A stretch of DNA of 55,946 nt from Thalassoglobus neptunius. Its GTDB lineage: Bacteria > Planctomycetota > Planctomycetia > Planctomycetales > Planctomycetaceae. Below the pieces are notes generated by a model. It was not told the DNA's origin and searched no databases. It saw only the letters and a list, made by a program, of their open reading frames with translations. Shown piece by piece: positions 1-9,348 of the stretch. A program made the position numbers and the translations under genes. Position 1 is the stretch's first letter. The number at the start of each line of letters is the position of its first letter. The DNA is taken from assembly GCF_007859735.1 (NCBI RefSeq), contig NZ_SIHI01000023.1, positions 1 to 55,946 on the forward strand, read 5' to 3'.

Positions 1-162
1 ATTCAGGACTGGCGGATGACTTACAACCACCGCCGTCCGCACAGCTCTCTTGGAGGGTTGACGCCTGCCGAATTTTCGACTCAGTGTGCTTCCGTTCCAG
101 AGAAGGTTCCGCCTACGGCTCCACCTTCTCCTCCACTCCAGCACACTGACTTACTTACCTAA
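1..162 (+). CDS. IS3-family transposase OrfB, C-terminal 53 residues
   Basis: Reading from base 1, the frame gives WRMTYNHRRPHSSLGGLTP followed by AEF, the signature end of the rve-type integrase core (DDE transposase) of IS3-family OrfB, with the final catalytic region outside the window. The last 25 or so residues are Pro/Thr-rich and the stop is TAA at 160-162. The fragment is complete at its C-terminus and shows no frameshift, so the element may be intact upstream. It lies against the integrase pseudogene that the element seems to have interrupted. Confidence 0.9.
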   Translation: MQDWRMTYNHRRPHSSLGGLTPAEFSTQCASVPEKVPPTAPPSPPLQHTDLLT

Positions 163-205
163 CCCCAACTCTCATAAGCCTGGTTCAAACTTCGGGGGCA
201 TTTCA
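1..205 (+). mobile_element. Right end of an IS3-family insertion sequence
   Basis: The window opens inside the transposase gene. After its stop, about 20 bases on, a terminal stretch at 181-205 ends in TTCA; its complement starts TGAAATGCCCCCGAAG, and IS3-family ends usually begin TGA followed by a C-rich run. The terminus is placed at 205 because integrase-like coding sequence on the other strand resumes at 206. The left end lies outside the window, so the inverted repeat pair and target duplication cannot be checked. Confidence 0.7.
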
Positions 206-637
206 TCCGAACATGCTTCTTCGTCAGTTCGTCTTGAACAGCTTGCATCTTCTTCGGCCCGAAATCCCCGACCTTGGTTGTTCGGAACATACGGATAGAA
301 ACACGCATCACCGTTCGAGAGTTGGCGACTTCGCCGGGACTGCAGTAGTGGACAGCGTGCTGGGGCAGGGAGAGACGACTCGCTGCCCGACTATCGTTGT
401 CGCAGCCGGGGTTGCATGGGCTTCCTGCCGGCGTGTGATGAATGCATCGTAGGCGTCCCGGCTTTCAGTCGTTCCGTAGGCGCCGAAGTAGACTACCCGC
501 CCGTTGATTGTTCGCGTTGGCTTGCCCGGTTGCTTTGTGTTTGCAGTATTTTCGTGTTCGCGGCATCGGTTTTCCCCTTGCGAAGCGATCACAGCTACAG
601 AGACAAATTCTGTAGCCAGAAAGCAGAGGGTTGCCAC
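206..637 (-). pseudogene. Decayed tyrosine integrase N-terminal part, interrupted by the IS3 element
   Basis: On the minus strand from 637 the frame reads GRVVYFGAYGTTESRDAYD, which resembles the N-terminal segment common in planctomycete tyrosine integrases (a G-K/R-x-x-Y-L-G-x-Y-G-S-x-E-S-R pattern). That frame stops at 308. In another frame nearer 206-320 the residues VGDFGPKKMQAVQDELTKKH appear, matching the SAM-like core-binding region of the same integrases. At least one frameshift therefore lies between, and the gene is cut at 205/206 by the IS3 end; the catalytic domain is absent. Its start lies about 50 bases from the 3' end of tRNA-Gln, the usual position of an integrase next to its attachment site. 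Family identification is by motif only. Confidence 0.65.
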
Positions 638-688
638 GCTCGTTTTGAGGTGGTCACAAGTTGTGACTGAGTAACGAGTTAAAGAAGA

Positions 689-759
689 TTACCCGGCCAG
701 GATTTGAACCTGGACTAACAGTACCAAAAACTGTGGTGCTACCGTTACACTACCGGGTA
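689..759 (-). tRNA. tRNA-Gln (anticodon UUG)
   Basis: The minus strand folds as a full cloverleaf. A 7-bp acceptor pairs TACCCGG with CCGGGTA. The anticodon arm is ACAGT-loop-ACTGT with loop TTTTGGT, giving anticodon TTG. The T arm is CCAGG-TTCAAAT-CCTGG. The discriminator base is A and no CCA is encoded. A U at position 1 fits a glutamine tRNA. Its 3' end faces the integrase remnant, so it is a probable former attachment site. Confidence 0.95.
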
Positions 760-1038
760 AGTTGTGGGCAGGATACTCAGTTGACTGAATATTGCAAGAT
801 TGTTTCTCGGTTGGAATTGCGAACTTCACACTCTGGTGGGGGAAGTTCATTTTCGCGATTCCGTATTTGTCGAGGCGTTGGCCCTCGAGGCAGCGGCGAA
901 TTCGCGGGCTGGGGAGCGATCACGCATTTTTCATGCGGTCAGAATCGTCCCCAGTTGGTGAAACCGATCATTGGGCTTTTCTGTGCCGTTCCTCGGGAAG
1001 GCTGTCAATTGCTGTGATCCGCGGGTGATGAGGATCGG

Positions 1039-3141
1039 TCAATCGAGGGGGCGAACCCAGATTTCTCGGAAATAGACGGTGCTTTCCGGGTCGTGGGCTT
1101 GCAGTGCGAAAGTGCCGTGATCGATGCGTCGCTCTGTGTATCGAGGGTGTTGGTAGTCTTCAGGTTCGGTGTAATCGACGACAATTTCGTCGTCGACCTC
1201 AATTTGCACGGTGTCTCTCTGAACCTGAATGTGCAGTGTGAAGAATACGTCGTCGCCAACCGGTGATTCAGGGAGGTTCTCGACAGCGAACAAGCTTCCT
1301 GTTCGCGTCGGATTTTTATGGCTGGCATTCATTTGGACTTCATGTCCGGCGTTCGGAAATCCTTCTTCCTGGAACTTCGTGTGGAAGTAAACTCCGCCGT
1401 TCGAGCCGGGTGTCGTCATGCCTTCGACGAGAAGTTCAAAGTCTGTGAAGTCAGCGCCCTCAACATCTCCTGTGTAGAACAGATGAGATTGATTTTGCGT
1501 TGCGTGGGCGCGAATCATTCCGTTGATGATGGTGAACGAATCTGCTGGGGGGCTCGCTGTCCAGCCTTCGAGATCGCGACCATTGAAGAGTGAAATCCAA
1601 CCGTCCTGTTCCATTTCTTTTCGATGATGGGCGACGTGTTCTGGAACGGGAAACGAGCGGAGTGAGCTGTAGCGGCGATACGTTTCGAAGACATCGCCTC
1701 CGTCGAGAATACGAGGGTCTCCCGTCTCGATGAGGTATTGTTGGAACTGGCTTGCGAGTTGTTCTTCGGTCTCAGCGAAATCGGGGCTGCCAGCGAGATT
1801 TTTCAGGCATCCGGGGTCGTTCACGATGTCAAAGATTTCGATCTCGGGACGCATGTCGACTGCGTAGTGAAAATATCCTTCGACGTTCGGATCGTCGCGA
1901 TGTTCGATGAGGAAGCTCAAGCTGGGACAGGCATCGATATCATGGTAGCCGCCGTGTTCTGGTCCGAGAGTTCCGTCGTTGTTCAGTTTCTGAGGGGCTC
2001 CGGCTGGCCACCGTTCAGGTCGGAAATTCTGAATGTACAAGTACTCAGCTGTTCGCATTGCTCGTTGAGGATAGGCCAGCGTCTGATAGCGTGAGGATGA
2101 ATGTCGTTCTCGTCCGGAGAAGACGAAGGCCCGGTCAGACGCATCGTCTTCGTCGCCTTGCAGAAGGGGAAGCAGGCTGTGACCAGCGAGAGGATACTCT
2201 GTTGAGGGATGCGGAATTCCAACGACGTCGTAGATTGTCGCTGTCAGATCGACGAAAGCGACGAGAGCATCGGACTCGTGACTTTCTGAATTGATGCCAC
2301 CCCATCGAATCGCGAGTGGCATATGAATTCCGTATTCGTAGCAGTTGGCTTTTGCGCGGGGGAACGCCATTCCGTTGTCGGATGTGACGATGATCAACGT
2401 GTTGTCGAGTTCGCCTGCTGCTTCGAGTTCGTCGAGAATTTCCCCGAGATGGCGATCGAACCATTCAATTTCGACAGCATAGTCTGCGAGGTCGGATCGG
2501 ATTTCGGGGTGATCCGGGAGGAACGGAGGGACCTCGACTTTTTCAAGGACTTTGCCTGCTTTCAGTCCCGATCCTTTTTCAAATCCGCGATGCGGTTCGT
2601 GTGCTCCATACCAGAAACAGAATGGCTGATCCGGCTCTTTCTGGCTTAGGAAGTTCTTGAAATTCGCTGAGTAGTTCTTGTTGCTGATTCCCTTGTAAGG
2701 GCTTTCCAGAACTTCCCCGACATAGGCAGGGCCCGCCGGGTTTTCTTTGCGTCCATCATCTTTGTAATTGCCGGGACCCCAGCCTTTGCCTGTGTACCCG
2801 ACGTGGTAGCCGTTCTCCGCAAGCACTTCCGGAAACGTTCGGTATCTGGCCGGGAATGAACTGGCGTGGGTTCCTGCGTTTTCAATCTGCCAGATGTGGC
2901 GACCCGTCAGCAATGCGGCGCGGCAAGGGCTGCATCCGGGAGAAGCTGCAAATGCGTTGTTGAAGAGAATTCCCTCGCGGGCGACTCGATCGAATGCCGG
3001 GGTTTGCACGAACTCACACCCGTAGGCGGACGCGTGCAACCATGACTGGTCATCGCTGATGACAAAGAGAACGTTCGGACGCTCTTCCGCCCTAAGCGAG
3101 GGGACAACAAGTAGCAATGCGGCGAGCAAAGAGTATCTCAT
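1039..3141 (-). CDS. Secreted sulfatase fused to a C-terminal DUF1080 domain
   Basis: The 700-residue protein begins with a signal peptide (about 1-18). A type I sulfatase domain follows: RPNVLFVISDDQ carries the metal-binding aspartates and C70-S-P-C-R is the C-x-P-x-R signature whose cysteine becomes formylglycine. From about residue 510 to the end is a second domain starting ISLFNGRDLEGW, typical of DUF1080 (concanavalin-like, '3-keto-disaccharide hydrolase'). It should act outside the cytoplasm on sulfated polysaccharide, the sulfatase removing sulfate and DUF1080 binding or cleaving sugar. Such proteins are abundant in planctomycetes. A maturation enzyme must be supplied from elsewhere; the SUMF1-like gene at 41.3 kb is probably not catalytic. 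The substrate cannot be read from the sequence. Confidence 0.93.
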   Translation of the reverse strand: MRYSLLAALLLVVPSLRAEERPNVLFVISDDQSWLHASAYGCEFVQTPAFDRVAREGILFNNAFAASPGCSPCRAALLTGRHIWQIENAGTHASSFPARYRTFPEVLAENGYHVGYTGKGWGPGNYKDDGRKENPAGPAYVGEVLESPYKGISNKNYSANFKNFLSQKEPDQPFCFWYGAHEPHRGFEKGSGLKAGKVLEKVEVPPFLPDHPEIRSDLADYAVEIEWFDRHLGEILDELEAAGELDNTLIIVTSDNGMAFPRAKANCYEYGIHMPLAIRWGGINSESHESDALVAFVDLTATIYDVVGIPHPSTEYPLAGHSLLPLLQGDEDDASDRAFVFSGRERHSSSRYQTLAYPQRAMRTAEYLYIQNFRPERWPAGAPQKLNNDGTLGPEHGGYHDIDACPSLSFLIEHRDDPNVEGYFHYAVDMRPEIEIFDIVNDPGCLKNLAGSPDFAETEEQLASQFQQYLIETGDPRILDGGDVFETYRRYSSLRSFPVPEHVAHHRKEMEQDGWISLFNGRDLEGWTASPPADSFTIINGMIRAHATQNQSHLFYTGDVEGADFTDFELLVEGMTTPGSNGGVYFHTKFQEEGFPNAGHEVQMNASHKNPTRTGSLFAVENLPESPVGDDVFFTLHIQVQRDTVQIEVDDEIVVDYTEPEDYQHPRYTERRIDHGTFALQAHDPESTVYFREIWVRPLD

Positions 3142-3915
3142 GAATGGCGACTTTCATTCGTGGGCAAATTCTTCGGGAGTGTTTGTCTCGGAAACTCAGA
3201 TCATATCGGCGATGCGTGTTGCGAGCCAGTTGATGGCGGTGAAGAGAACGACTTTCTTGTGGTCTCATCGGGATGCGAGGGCATCGGCCGATCGGCTCAG
3301 GCGTCGATCGATTGATCGCTTTAGATGGCGTATGAGCAGAAAATCGATGTTCCTCGATCGTCGGATTCAGAGTGCGCAGCGATCGAACTTGGACGAAAGT
3401 GCGCGGTGAGCCCCGCTTTGAGTGAAGGTGAAAAAAAGACAACGTGCTCGCAGAACCAAGAGTTTCAGAAGAAGCGGTCGAAAAGTCGGGGCCGGACTGA
3501 TCAATGAAGGTCGCTTCATCGGGACGACTGATCGTGTCGCCATGACCGGGTGAGTGTAGAGAGAATTGTATCAATTCTGCGGAGTGACCTTCGATCAACA
3601 GGAAGGTCGCTCCACCTGTGAGGATCTCAATGTTCGCATGACATGAAATCCTTACACAGGTGTCAGAGTCGCTATTGATCGGAACAACCTGATGGTGTTG
3701 AGGAAAATCACCGCCGGAGGAAGGTTTCAGTTAAGTTTCGCGCTTGTAACATTTTGCTCAAAAGTGCATTGTGGACTAAGTTCCATGGGAAGGATCGGCC
3801 GCTGACTGCAGTTGTTGGTGGGCGCAATAACATTCAGGGAGGGAGGACGACGCAATAGATCAAGCTGGCTTCGTAAGCGTTGAGAAGCCGGTTGAGAGTG
3901 AAAGCGAGGACCACG
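3142..3915. other. Long intergenic region with one hairpin
   Basis: These 774 bases between divergent genes hold no convincing gene; the short frames present lack ribosome-binding sites and family resemblance. At 3613-3662 CACCTGTG plus AGGAT pairs with ATCCT plus CACAGGTG across a 2-base bulge. There is no T-tract after it, so it is not an obvious terminator; it could be part of a leader or a small RNA. Confidence 0.4.
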
Positions 3916-5550
3916 ATGGGAATCTCCATCGTTTCATTACGAAACACGATTGGCATTCCGTCGGCGATTCTATTCCTCATGTTGAGTTCGCAGCTCCTGC
4001 GGGCAGCTGAGGATTTCGCGGTTGTTGATGTGCAGTCCGCACTCCGCAACGGCGAAGCTCTTGAGAGCGAAAAGGACTGGTCCGGGGCCATTAAGGTTTA
4101 TGAGTCCGCACTGGAACAGTTTTCCAACGATGAAACTCTGAAGCTGCGGCTTCGTTATGCGAAGCTGAATTTCTCCATCGAACGTCGTTATCTCGATGAC
4201 AGCTTTCAGACGACATTAAAGCCAATGTCTCAAGAGGCGGCGTTGAGTCTGTACGATGACGTCTTAACCAACGTCCAGTCATATTTCGTCAGTTCGATCA
4301 GTGTCAGCACTCTTGTCTCTCACGGAACTGAAAGTCTGTGGCTGGCATTAGGTCATCAACGATTTATCGATGAGAACCTGTTTGGAGCATCGCCGGAGAG
4401 AATCGAGAAGCTTCGTCGGAAGTTGTACGATCTCTACTGGAATAACAAAGTTAAACCGGTCAACCATCGATTTGATGCTCAAAGCGTGGTCCGCGAAGTT
4501 TGCAAGTTATGCGACAATGAAATCGGACTGTCATCAGGTCCGGTCATTATGGAGTATTGCTTCGGTGCTTTTAACTGTCTCGACGACTACAGCAGCATTC
4601 TGACTCCGGGACGACGAAAAGACTTATACGGCAACATCAAGGGAGAGTTTGTTGGAATCGGAATCGTCATGGAAAGTGAAAGTGGGAAGGGAATGGCTTT
4701 GAAGCAAGTCCTCCCGGAAAGTCCCGCCGCAGAGCAGGGGCTCAAGCGCGGAGATATGATCACCGCTGTCGACGGAACGGACTGCCGAAACTTAACGACT
4801 CAAGAAACTGCAGATCTGTTGACCGGCAAAGCAGGTTCCAGTGTTCAACTCACGATCAATCGCGATGGATTCCGAACGTTTCAGGTGACGTGTCAACGTC
4901 GTCAAGTTCAGATCAAAAGCGTCGCGGTCGCGAAGATCATCGATTCACAAAACGGGATCGCTTATATCCAGATGACCGGATTTCAGCAGAATACTGTTCG
5001 GGAAATGGATGAAGCTCTTCAGAAACTGCATCAACAAGGGATGCGGGCACTGATCTGGGATGTCCGCGAAAATCCAGGTGGGCTGTTGACGGCTGCGATT
5101 GAAGTTCTTGATCGTTTCATCGACGAAGGTGTCATCGTGTCGACCAAAGGCCGCGTGTCTGATCAGAACGCGACTTACCGGGCACGTCAGAATGGAACAT
5201 GGGGAATTCCCATCGTCCTGTTGATCGACGAGAACAGTGCCAGTGCGAGCGAAATTGTGGCTGGAGCGATTAAAGACCACCGCCGAGGAACAGTTGTCGG
5301 ACGCAAGAGCTACGGAAAGTGGAGCGTTCAGACGATCTTTGATGCACGCTTCGGGACGAGTATCCGGCTCACGACAGCTCGATTCTACTCGCCGAACGGG
5401 TCGACATGGGGTAGCATTGGACTTGAACCGGATGTCGTTGTTGATCATGGTTCCTTTGAGCGTCCGATTGGGGATGTCGATGTCTATGCTGACCCTGATA
5501 TCCAGGCAGCGATGAAAATTCTCACTCAACCTGAATTTACTCAGCGATGA
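3916..5550 (+). CDS. S41-family C-terminal processing peptidase with PDZ domain
   Basis: This is a periplasmic serine protease of the CtpA/Prc type, which cleaves proteins near their C-termini. The start at 3916 is chosen over an upstream in-frame ATG at 3880 because GCGAGGA lies 5 bases before it and the protein then opens with a signal peptide ending near LLRAAEDF. Residues about 25-75 look like a TPR-like helical pair. A PDZ domain spans about 240-325 (LPESPAAEQGLKRGDMI). The peptidase core carries the NSASASE motif (440-446) with the nucleophilic serine and GKWSVQ with the general-base lysine K468. At 544 residues it is long because of the N-terminal extension. Its stop overlaps the start of the beta-propeller gene, so the two are translationally coupled. 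Confidence 0.92.
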   Translation: MGISIVSLRNTIGIPSAILFLMLSSQLLRAAEDFAVVDVQSALRNGEALESEKDWSGAIKVYESALEQFSNDETLKLRLRYAKLNFSIERRYLDDSFQTTLKPMSQEAALSLYDDVLTNVQSYFVSSISVSTLVSHGTESLWLALGHQRFIDENLFGASPERIEKLRRKLYDLYWNNKVKPVNHRFDAQSVVREVCKLCDNEIGLSSGPVIMEYCFGAFNCLDDYSSILTPGRRKDLYGNIKGEFVGIGIVMESESGKGMALKQVLPESPAAEQGLKRGDMITAVDGTDCRNLTTQETADLLTGKAGSSVQLTINRDGFRTFQVTCQRRQVQIKSVAVAKIIDSQNGIAYIQMTGFQQNTVREMDEALQKLHQQGMRALIWDVRENPGGLLTAAIEVLDRFIDEGVIVSTKGRVSDQNATYRARQNGTWGIPIVLLIDENSASASEIVAGAIKDHRRGTVVGRKSYGKWSVQTIFDARFGTSIRLTTARFYSPNGSTWGSIGLEPDVVVDHGSFERPIGDVDVYADPDIQAAMKILTQPEFTQR

Positions 5551-6476
5551 ACCCAGCCCGAGACCCGGAACTCCAAAACGCTCCGAAATGGCTGAAGGGT
5601 CGCGGTCTCGGACCACGGATGAGATGGCACACCACCACGGATGGGCCGCTCGAGGCGATGGCGTATGCTCGCGAGACTGGGGACCTGTTTCTCGCCGATG
5701 CGACCGGAACGCTTTCACGCGTTGATCGTCAAGGGAAGATTGCTTCGATTACACATTTGCACAATCCCCCGACTCAGTTGAGTTGGAGCGATGATGGGAA
5801 TTTCGGAGCAGCGATGTGCGGGGAAGATGTGATTCTCCGATTCGATCGAAACCTGAAGGTTGTCGGTGAATTCACTCCTTCGGAGATTCCTCTCGCGATT
5901 GCAATTTCTCCTTTTGGAAATCACCTCGCTGTCTCTTACGTCAACGCTACCACGATCTTCTACAACGAGCGTCGACGAAAGATCGGAAGGTTTGAGACAC
6001 TTCGCCCGCTTGCATTTCTTCGATTTTGTCCGAACGAGCCAATCCTGTTTGGGGCCGCTGAGCACGGACTGGTTTGTTGCTTCAATCTCGCCGGGGCAGA
6101 AATCTGGCGGGAGAAGAACTGGTCGAATGTGGGAGGGCTTTGTCTGACCGGAGATGGCGATCTTGTCTATCTCGCGAGCTTCGCACACGGTGTCGAAGTC
6201 TATGACGGCGACGGCGCCAGCGTGGGGTCCTATGTGCTCGACGGGACTGTGCATCGACTGGATGCAAGCTATGAACCCAATCGTCTCATCGTTTCGACGG
6301 TCGAAGGAGCGCTCTACTGGCTCGACGCGGATGGGGAACTTCTATGGTCGACGTCTGTTTCGGATGATGTCGTGAATCTGGTGTGTGACCCGTTTGGAGA
6401 ATGGGCTTGCGTGGGGCTTCGGCAGGAGGGGGTCTACGCTCTCGATTGGCGTTCTCAATCAACTCCGCCAAAATAG
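5547..6476 (+). CDS. Beta-propeller (WD40/PQQ-like) protein of unknown function
   Basis: The 309 residues consist almost wholly of repeated short beta-strand blocks of roughly 40 residues, with recurring phrases such as GDLFLADATG, ISPFGNHLAVSY and GALYWLDADGELLWS, as in WD40- or PQQ-type propellers. No catalytic motif, signal peptide or membrane segment is visible, so it is probably cytoplasmic or depends on a partner. The start codon overlaps the stop of the S41 peptidase gene (ATGA at 5547-5550). This implies co-translation and perhaps a scaffold or sensor role tied to the protease, although the two should lie on different sides of the membrane. Function not recognised. Confidence 0.75.
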   Translation: MNPARDPELQNAPKWLKGRGLGPRMRWHTTTDGPLEAMAYARETGDLFLADATGTLSRVDRQGKIASITHLHNPPTQLSWSDDGNFGAAMCGEDVILRFDRNLKVVGEFTPSEIPLAIAISPFGNHLAVSYVNATTIFYNERRRKIGRFETLRPLAFLRFCPNEPILFGAAEHGLVCCFNLAGAEIWREKNWSNVGGLCLTGDGDLVYLASFAHGVEVYDGDGASVGSYVLDGTVHRLDASYEPNRLIVSTVEGALYWLDADGELLWSTSVSDDVVNLVCDPFGEWACVGLRQEGVYALDWRSQSTPPK

Positions 6477-7260
6477 TTTCGGATCACTTGAGACTCGTCG
6501 GGCGACGGATTGAGTGGGCGACGGGTTGATCAGGCTTCGTTGTGGTCTTGGGCTATCGTGTTCGATCACCCGGCATGTCGGGAGAGTGGTGGCGTCTCGA
6601 AACTCTCGACGCTTGAAGTGGGCCAGTTGTCGGTGTCAGCGGTGTTCTGCGTTGACCGTTCCTGATCGGAATTGTTGGATTGGGAAAGGCGTTGCAGGAG
6701 GACCGTTCTTCTGAACAGAGAAAAATCTTCATCAACTTTCAAAGCTACTGCTTGCGACTGCTCCTGAGATCGCTTCTGCATTCTGTCTACTCCATTTGAG
6801 GGGAATCTCTTCGAGTTCATCGATCGCGGACGTTGCGGCTGACATTGCTGTTCGTCGTGGTGGTGACCAACATCTTTGGCAGGGCTTCTGAAGATCAATG
6901 CAGCTCAAAGAGTGATCCTGGTCCCCGGGGCGCGTCGCCCTATGTGGATGGGCGAGTTTGTGTGGGGCAAGGATCGTCTGCTAATTGAATATCGTTGGAG
7001 CACCCGAAATGTTGCCGAAATCTCGCAAATTTCTGGAGTGTGCAAGCACGATGAGGGAACGCAGCACTCGTAAGTCGTTCACGATTCAATCGTTACCGAC
7101 ACCAATAAATTTTGGTGAATGTTCGATTGGCTTTTGGAGATCTACGCAGTCCGGGAAGTCTGCGAGGAGGGTCGGTCTTCGAGTGAGCAGCTAGAGACGC
7201 CGCGTCTGAGGACGGTTCTTGAGGACAGTTCTCGGGAACGTTCAGAGTTGATCAGAGATG
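6477..7260. other. Intergenic region between convergent genes
   Basis: No gene is supported in these 784 bases; the short frames have no good start sites or recognisable composition. One imperfect tandem repeat of 14 bases, GGGCGACGGATTGA and GGGCGACGGGTTGA, lies at 6500-6529. No hairpin with a T-tract was found, although terminators for both flanking genes would be expected here. Confidence 0.35.
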
Positions 7261-9177
7261 TTACTCGACTTCGAACTTCACGGAGTGCATCTGGACTTGA
7301 GAGCCAGTGTCAATTTCCCATGAAGCATTCTGACTTGGGGGAATGACTTTGTGCGCGGTCCGTTGCTTTCCTTCGCCTTCCGCCCAGTGGAAAGTGACGC
7401 GACAAGCGTCTGGTTGTTCAATTTCGTAGTTGAGGTGGGCTTCGAATCTGAGAATCGGCTTCCCGTTGGAGTTCGAGCAGCGAATTTGCACCGGGCCCGA
7501 ATGTGCTGGGGAAAGGCTAATATCTCCGTAGCAAAAGCTTTGCGACCAGAAGTCTTCCGGCTCTTCGGAGGATCGATCGATCTTCCAGTTCTCGACGATG
7601 GGCGTCCAGGTTTTTCCGAGATCGATCGAATAGTGCAGTTCATACTCAACGGTGGGATCTGGAGGATTTCCGGAAGCGATGTGAGCAGCTGCATAGAGGT
7701 GAGTTGCAGGTTCGTTTCGCGGTGTCGCGAGTTGTAAAATCTGAACTGAGGGAGTTGACCCACTGTCGACGCGATTCTGATTCGCGAGGGCGACCGATGG
7801 ACCTGCGGAGACGGTTCCGACTTGAGATGCCTGGAACGTCACGGTGGTTCTGTTTTCCATGAGTCTCGGGAAGAGAGCGGGGTTGGCTTGGCACACCGTT
7901 CTGACAAGCAGGTTCGAGTCAATCAATTTTGTTGCGGGCTCGTTGATCCGCAGCAGGTATTGCTGGCAGCCTTTCACAATGTCAGTGAGGTCGACGGCTC
8001 CGGCGTCGATTGTTGTGGATGTCCATGATCCGCCTCGGTCGACAGAGACGTCAATGTCGAGTTTGGCATCTGCGGTGATGATCAGTCCGTTCGTGCAACC
8101 CTCTTCGTAGATCCCCCAGGCAGAGTCGTCAGGAGGAGTTGCGGCGATCACGAATGGAGATTGAAATTCAAAGGTCACGTGCTGGGGACCCGATGAGACA
8201 ACTCCCTCTCGAAAACTCTCGTCGCTGAAATCGGGACGATATTCAAAGACCGCGTTTCCGTATCGGGCTTGTCCTCGCCGATAGCCTGATCCGTCAGGGT
8301 TCTCGAAGAATCGCTCAGGCTGGTTGATCCAGGTGCGGCTGCGTTCCGGACCGGGGATCTCGTCCGCATGGTAGTTGCGCCCCCAGAACACAAAGGTTGA
8401 TCCGTCTTCGAGACCCGGTTCGAAAAATCGGGTAAGTGTTTCCCCGGAGCGAAGGTGAAGCTTGGGAGTCGGACCCGCATAGCCCGGAAGATGTTCCACG
8501 AATCGAGTTTGTTGATAGACGCTTTTCGCATCATCAGGGTGAAGCCCTGCGAGTGGCCAGCCATGTTGACGCGCGATGCGAAAGGTCGGATCGGTCAACT
8601 CAAGGTGGGCGCCGATCTCGGAGATGGACAACATTCGTGAACCATCTTCGGCGAAGACAACGGTCGACAGGTCATGATCGAGTAGAATCCACTGACCTGA
8701 ACCGTATTCGTTTCCTTGGATAAAGACTTCGAACGCATTGTGCCCGTTGACGCCGACAGTGCGGCTTCGGCAGTGTCCGAGTAAAGCGTTCAGTTCGACG
8801 GTCCACTGGGCATGTGTCGTTCCGCAGAGACCGAACCCATGGCTGAACAGGCCAGACCAGTACTCTCTCGTCGTCGTGTCACCTGTTGTAAATCCGCGTC
8901 CCCACAGATCCTGGCGTCCCTCTTCTCCGTGGGCATAGTGAAGATTTCTCCACATCCACGCAGCCAATACTTTCTCCTCTTCCGATCGAGGAGGAGAGCC
9001 TGTGACATGTTCGAAGAGTTGCGCCTGTGTCTCTTGAAGGCGTTCAAAGCTTGAGCAAGACAATTCTCCGGGATACCACGGGTGATCCGTCCGAAGCTGA
9101 GGGTCTCCCACGCCCGCGACGACTTGTGAGACAAGAGCGGCAATCGTTCCCAGACCGTACAGCAGTTGTCTCAGCAT
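7261..9177 (-). CDS. Exported transglutaminase-like protein
   Basis: The 638-residue protein has an N-terminal signal peptide (about 1-22). The region at 110-170 has the order expected for a papain-fold transglutaminase-like triad: C118 in GLCGTTHAQW, H146 in GHNAFEVFI and D168 in WILLDHD. It could be a peptidase, amidase or cross-linking enzyme, or a non-catalytic member of the fold. The remaining 450 residues are beta-rich with no motif I recognise, perhaps Ig-like or carbohydrate-binding modules. The gene stands alone between the beta-propeller gene (convergent) and the HD-GYP gene (same strand, 171-bp gap). The triad assignment is by motif reading only. Confidence 0.7.
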   Translation of the reverse strand: MLRQLLYGLGTIAALVSQVVAGVGDPQLRTDHPWYPGELSCSSFERLQETQAQLFEHVTGSPPRSEEEKVLAAWMWRNLHYAHGEEGRQDLWGRGFTTGDTTTREYWSGLFSHGFGLCGTTHAQWTVELNALLGHCRSRTVGVNGHNAFEVFIQGNEYGSGQWILLDHDLSTVVFAEDGSRMLSISEIGAHLELTDPTFRIARQHGWPLAGLHPDDAKSVYQQTRFVEHLPGYAGPTPKLHLRSGETLTRFFEPGLEDGSTFVFWGRNYHADEIPGPERSRTWINQPERFFENPDGSGYRRGQARYGNAVFEYRPDFSDESFREGVVSSGPQHVTFEFQSPFVIAATPPDDSAWGIYEEGCTNGLIITADAKLDIDVSVDRGGSWTSTTIDAGAVDLTDIVKGCQQYLLRINEPATKLIDSNLLVRTVCQANPALFPRLMENRTTVTFQASQVGTVSAGPSVALANQNRVDSGSTPSVQILQLATPRNEPATHLYAAAHIASGNPPDPTVEYELHYSIDLGKTWTPIVENWKIDRSSEEPEDFWSQSFCYGDISLSPAHSGPVQIRCSNSNGKPILRFEAHLNYEIEQPDACRVTFHWAEGEGKQRTAHKVIPPSQNASWEIDTGSQVQMHSVKFEVE

Positions 9178-9348
9178 GAAGCACCTTCACAAAAGACCAA
9201 TCACGAGAACAGTCGACGTGAGCAGACTTCTGGACAGGTTAGCGTTTCGAACGAGAGATTCGAACTGTTCGAGTGGAATCAGCCGAGTCGCATCACCAGT
9301 ACCGAGCTGAGATATCGGATCGGTGGCGAGACAGTCTCTAAGTCGGTG

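Noticed and set aside
3092-3598. 168-codon minus-strand frame upstream of the sulfatase
   Set aside because: It overlaps the sulfatase start, has no ribosome-binding site and gives a His/Arg/Ser-rich translation.
4945-5718. 257-codon minus-strand frame opposite the S41 peptidase
   Set aside because: Antisense to conserved protease motifs; low-complexity translation without a ribosome-binding site.
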